A stretch of DNA of 64,000 nt, taken from assembly GCF_025151535.1 (NCBI RefSeq), contig NZ_CP102288.1:2427501-2491500 (forward strand), written 5' to 3'. Position 1 is the stretch's first letter. Every line of letters begins with the position of its first letter. A program made the translations under genes and the position numbers. The stretch is from Segatella copri DSM 18205 (GTDB lineage: Bacteria; Bacteroidota; Bacteroidia; Bacteroidales; Bacteroidaceae). Below the pieces are notes generated by a model. The model searched no databases and was not told where the DNA came from. It saw nothing but the letters and a program-made list of their open reading frames with translations. This document shows, in pieces, positions 59,923 to 64,000 of this stretch.

Positions 59923-62064
59923 TTAAAGAATATGCCTTACCGCGCTTCGCTCGGCTATACAAACAATGAAGGTATCATTAAGACTTCAAAGTTTGAACGT
60001 TACACAGCCAGCATGAGTTTGAACCCTTCATTCTTGCAGGACCACTTGAAGTTCAACATTAATGGTAAGGGTATGATTGCCAAGAGCCGTTATGCAGATG
60101 GTGGTGCCATCGGTGCAGCCCGCTATATGGACCCTACCAAGCCAGTTAGTGTAAACAATGGTGTCTATGAGAAGTACTTCGGAGGTTATACACAGTGGTA
60201 TTCCAGCAGTTCTACATACATGGATCGAAACTGGGGCATCTCTTACAACCGCAACGCTACACAAAACCCAGTGGCAATGCTCGAAATGAAGAACGATCGT
60301 GCAACATCAAAGACATTCGTTGGTAACATCGAGGCAGACTATAAGATTCATGGTTTCGAAGACTTGCACATTCACATGAATGCTGGTGCAGACTATTCTA
60401 CTGGTAAGCAGAATACAGATATCAGTCCTTATTCATACTCAAACAGCTATTTCGGTTACAATGGCTGGAGCAAGATGGATACATACAACCTCTCATTCAA
60501 TGCTTATGCACAGTACTTGAAGGACATCAACAAGGCAAACCACATTGATGTGATGGCAGGTTATGAATACCAGAAGTTCCACAAAAAGACCGATTGGGAT
60601 GGCTATGGAATGTATCCTGCAACTTGCGGAATGACCCAAGACATTACCAACCCGGATAAGACAACAACAACCATTCCATTGGCGGGCACTAAGTATAATG
60701 CGCCAACATCAGGTACGCTCTATAAGACAGAGAACTATCTCGTATCATTCTTTGGTCGTTTAAACTACTCTCTCTTAGACCGTTACCTCTTCACATTCAC
60801 GCTTCGTGATGATGGTTCTTCACGTTTTGCCAAGGGCAATCGTTGGGGTTTGTTCCCATCTGCTGCTTTGGCATGGAAGATGAAGGAAGAATCTTTCCTG
60901 AAAGATGTCAAGTGGGTTGAAGACGTGAAACTTCGTCTCGGCTGGGGTAAGACTGGTCAGCAGGAAGGTATCGGTGACTATACATACATGCCTACATTTA
61001 CACCGAACCAAGACCACGCATACTATGGTGCTATCAAGGATGCTAATGGCAATGGTGTAACTTATCGTCCAGATGCATTCAATACCGACTTGACTTGGGA
61101 GAAGACCACTACTTGGAACGCAGGTCTTGATTTCTCATTCTTCCGTGACCGTTGGATTCTGAACTTGGACTGGTACTACCGCAAGACAACAGATTTGATT
61201 AACTCTGTATATGTATCAGCAGGTTCTAACTTCCGCAACAAAGTTACAAGCAACATCGGTTCTTTGCATAATACAGGTTTTGAGTTGGCGACAATCGTTC
61301 GTCCTATCCAGACAAAAGACTTGAGATGGGAAATCAACTACAACCTGACTTACAACAAGAACAAGATTGATGAGTTGGTAGGCGGTAATTCAGAAGGTTA
61401 TCTGGTAGAAACAGGTGGTGTCTCAGCCGGTACTGGAAGTACTATCCAGGCACATGCCGTTGGTCACTCTGCAAGCGCATTCTATGTATATCAGCAGGCT
61501 TACGACAAGAACGGAAATCCTCTCCAGAATACATACGTAGACCGCAATGGTAATGGCTACATAGATAGTGGCGACCGCTACTTCTACTATAAACCTGCAC
61601 CAGACGTAACAATGGGCTTCGGTTCAAAGTTGATGTACAAGAACTGGGACTTCAGTTTCTCTATGCGTGCAAGTCTTGGCAACTATGTATACAATGATAA
61701 CTTCGCAGGTTCTTGCAACGTAGGCACAGGTTCTGTTTACGCATTGGGTTACTTAGGTAACCGTCCAAAAGATGCAGTAAAACTTGGATTCACCAACCCA
61801 CTCACACAGCAGTTCTTCACGGACTACTTCGTAGAGAATGCTTCATTCCTGAAGATGGACAACATCACATTGGGTTACTCATTTGATGGTCTCTTCGGCG
61901 GAAGCAAATACAAGGGAATCAGTGGCCGTATCTATGCTACCGTTCAAAACGTATTCACTATTACAAACTATAGTGGCATCGATCCTGAGGTAGCAAGCGG
62001 TATCGACAACTCAATTTACCCACGTCCATTCACAACTGTTATTGGACTCAACTTGAACTTCTAA
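59923..62064 (+). pseudogene. susC: susC, C-terminal part, after the IS
   Basis: In frame with the N-terminal part if the IS and one TTAA are removed (TTA AAG AAT ATG CCT). It encodes the remaining barrel from MPYRASLGYTNNEGIIKTSK to TTVIGLNLNF, ending in the barrel Phe. The first ATG in this part is at 59932, but it would lack signal peptide and plug. susD follows after 19 bp. Codon use is like the rest of the locus, so the disruption looks recent. Confidence 0.9.
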
Positions 62065-62083
62065 TTACTTAAGTATTACAATT

Positions 62084-63727
62084 ATGAGACTAATGAAAAT
62101 TAAAAATATATTGCCTGTTGCAGCTATGGCTGTAGCATCATTAGGATTCTCGTCATGTGTAGGTGATTTGGATGCAGACAACATCAACCCACAGCAGGTT
62201 CCAACCGCCAACTATGACGCTCTCCTAAACAAGGTATATGCTAACATGGTACTGACAGGTCAGAAAGGACCTGATGGAAGTGGCGATATTGACGATATCG
62301 ATGAAGGTACTTCTAGTTTGATTCGTCAGTTGTGGAATGCCAACGAACTTCCTACTGATGAAGCAGAGTGTATTTGGGGTGATGCAGGTATTCCTGAATT
62401 CAACCACGCTTCATGGGGTGATTCACACCCAATGATGAAGGCGCTTTACTATCGTCTTTACATGGGTATCACATATGCAAACAACTATTTGGAGTCAACA
62501 GCCAACTCTACAGATCCTGAAATCAGTACCAAGCGTGCAGAAGCCCGCTTCTTGAGAGCTCTTCACTACTCTTATCTGATGGATCTCTTTGGTAATGTTC
62601 CATTGGTACTTAACGTATCTAAAGAATCAGCGCCTCAGGTAAGCCGCAAATATCTCTTCGACTTTATAAATGGTGAACTTCGTGAAGTTTGTGGCGAAAC
62701 AGCTGGTGCCCAAGAGGTTTTAAGCGATGCAAAGGTAGTAAATGGCAAACAAGATGGTTATGGCCGTGCGAACAAGGCAGCAGCATGGTTGCTCTTGGCC
62801 CGCGACTATATCAATGCTAAGGTATATTCTGGTACAGAACATAACGACTCTGCCAAGTATTTCGCACAGAAAGTTATTGACACTCCATATAACTTGTGCA
62901 AGACACCTACTGGCAGTTACTCAGGCTTCCAGAAACTCTTTATGGCAGATAATGATGTGAATGGTGCAGAAAACGAGATTATTCTTCCTGCAATCCACGA
63001 TGGTTGGGATACTCAGACATGGGGTGGTTGCTTGTTCCTGATTGCTTCTACTACTGATGCCGACATCATAAAGAATTATCCTACGGGAACTTCAGAACAG
63101 TGGGGTGGTAATCACGCCCGCAAGCAGTTTGTACAGAAGTTCTTCCCTAGCAGTCAACCTATAGAAGGCACCCCTACTGAGGTTGCAGCTCAAGCTGGCG
63201 ACAATCGTGCTTTGTTCTATACCAAGGGCTTCAAGATGAGTATTACAAAGGAAACAGACTTCAAGTCAGGTTATGCTTATGTCAAGTTCCTTAATACTTA
63301 TGCAGGTTCTGGTTCTCCAAAGCATAATCAGTTTGTTGATACCGATTTCCCTATGATGCGTTATGCAGAGGCACTTTTGACTTATGCAGAAGCTGATGCC
63401 CGCATGAACAATGGTTCTTGCACAAACGATGGTCTTGCTAAAATCAAGGAGATTCGCGAAAGAGCAGGTATAGATGTTTCTAACTTGACCTCATTCACTC
63501 TTGATGACATCTGCGATGAGTGGTCTCGTGAGTTTGCTTATGAAGGACGCCGCCGTATGGACTTGATTCGTTTCGACAAGTTCGGTGGCCAGAGCAAATA
63601 CAAGTGGGAATGGATGGGTGGAACTCAGGATGGAACTCCATTCGACAAGCACTTCAACATCTATGCAATTCCTATCAGTGATATCAATAGTAACACAACA
63701 GGTTTGAAACAGAACCCTGATTATTAA
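62084..63727 (+). CDS. susD: SusD-type starch-binding lipoprotein
   Basis: 547 residues. Lipobox FSSC (Cys25), then VGDLDADNINPQQ and the SusD helical fold (ARFLRALHYSYLMDLFGNVPL, ARDYINAKVYSGTE), ending with the conserved WSREFAYEGRRRMDLIRFDK motif. It would form the SusC/D complex and bind maltooligosaccharides at the surface. Its partner SusC is broken in this strain; read-through from the IS could still transcribe it. Confidence 0.93.
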   Translation: MRLMKIKNILPVAAMAVASLGFSSCVGDLDADNINPQQVPTANYDALLNKVYANMVLTGQKGPDGSGDIDDIDEGTSSLIRQLWNANELPTDEAECIWGDAGIPEFNHASWGDSHPMMKALYYRLYMGITYANNYLESTANSTDPEISTKRAEARFLRALHYSYLMDLFGNVPLVLNVSKESAPQVSRKYLFDFINGELREVCGETAGAQEVLSDAKVVNGKQDGYGRANKAAAWLLLARDYINAKVYSGTEHNDSAKYFAQKVIDTPYNLCKTPTGSYSGFQKLFMADNDVNGAENEIILPAIHDGWDTQTWGGCLFLIASTTDADIIKNYPTGTSEQWGGNHARKQFVQKFFPSSQPIEGTPTEVAAQAGDNRALFYTKGFKMSITKETDFKSGYAYVKFLNTYAGSGSPKHNQFVDTDFPMMRYAEALLTYAEADARMNNGSCTNDGLAKIKEIRERAGIDVSNLTSFTLDDICDEWSREFAYEGRRRMDLIRFDKFGGQSKYKWEWMGGTQDGTPFDKHFNIYAIPISDINSNTTGLKQNPDY

Positions 63728-63754
63728 TTATCAATCATTTAATAAGGTTACAAT

Positions 63755-64000
63755 ATGAAAAAGATTAATATAATGGCTGCAGCGTTGGTGGGTCTCTTGG
63801 CTTTCGCTTCTTGCGATGCCGATAGAGATGACAACCCAATCATGTCAGTTCCAGAGTCATTCAATCTCCTCAAGCCTGAGATGGGTGACAATATCATCGA
63901 CCTGAAGAGCAGCGAATACGTTCAGTTCAAGGCAGAAAAGGCTGCTGACTACGGTTTCCCAACAGAAACTTCCTATTGGATACAGATTGCAGGAGAAGAT
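63755..64000 (+). CDS. susE: SusE-like surface lipoprotein, N-terminus (runs off the window)
   Basis: The first 82 codons are present. Lipobox ASC (Cys20) is followed by DADRDDNP, an acidic surface-export-type stretch, then VPESFNLLKPEMGDNIIDLK, the start of the SusE N-terminal Ig-like domain. SusE-type proteins bind starch at the cell surface with SusD. It starts 27 bp after susD. Confidence 0.82.
   Translation, partial: MKKINIMAAALVGLLAFASCDADRDDNPIMSVPESFNLLKPEMGDNIIDLKSSEYVQFKAEKAADYGFPTETSYWIQIAGED

Overview
The window looks like chromosome of a gut Prevotella/Segatella-type Bacteroidota, close to the S. copri group by protein resemblance. Supporting signs are SusC/SusD pairs, lipoproteins with SusD/SusE-like N-termini, promoters of the Bacteroidota form (TTTG-N19/20-TAnnTTTG), and homologues of an IDH, Tex and FGAM synthase of the kind found in that group. 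No database search was possible, so family calls rest on recognised motifs.

Layout. 1-1.5 kb: end of a histidine-phosphatase gene and an SGNH esterase. 1.5-9.3 kb: tRNA-Leu(UAG) carrying a small integrated element bounded by a 14-bp direct repeat. It encodes a tyrosine recombinase, an excisionase-like HTH protein, a DUF3987 protein and a VirE-N/PriCT-2 primase-like protein, and is itself interrupted by an IS1182-type element. 9.3-25.6 kb: mostly housekeeping genes (tex, a histidine kinase/response regulator pair, icd, an OmpA lipoprotein, purL, split chromate transporter). Between tex and the two-component genes lies a degraded stretch with an outer-membrane-protein remnant, a nested fold-back repeat, an orphan ATPase and a broken BACON-type gene. 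25.8-44.6 kb: an arabinan utilisation locus with a GH51 on the plus strand and a susC-susD-surface lipoprotein-GH43-GH43 operon on the minus strand. Upstream lies a membrane-spanning AraC-type regulator that has the HTCS sensor but no kinase or receiver, preceded by four very small membrane-protein genes. Between GH51 and GH43 sit a deletion remnant of an NCS2 purine permease, a PD-(D/E)XK/AAA ATPase and several tandem repeat arrays. 44.7-64 kb: a starch/maltodextrin locus (susA, pulA, GH97 susB, malQ, MFS transporter, LacI regulator, divergent susC-susD-susE). Its susC is split by an IS1634-type element with a TTAA duplication.

How the genes work together. In the arabinan locus, SusC/D and the surface lipoprotein would capture and import arabinan, the two GH43 enzymes cut it, and GH51 releases arabinose. 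The susC and GH51 promoters share the same nonamer, TTGTCCACC, exactly 20 bp upstream of the -7 box, so they look like one regulon. In the starch locus, GH97, pullulanase, SusA and MalQ break down alpha-glucan and the MFS protein probably imports maltose-type sugars. A 16-bp LacI-type palindrome lies 65-66 bp upstream of four -7 boxes (susB, malQ, susC, lacI), a constant geometry that fits activation better than repression.

The least familiar items are the three tandem 32-34-residue membrane peptides translationally coupled to the kinase-less regulator, the fixed operator geometry of both carbohydrate regulons, and the repeat structures beside the two orphan ATPases.
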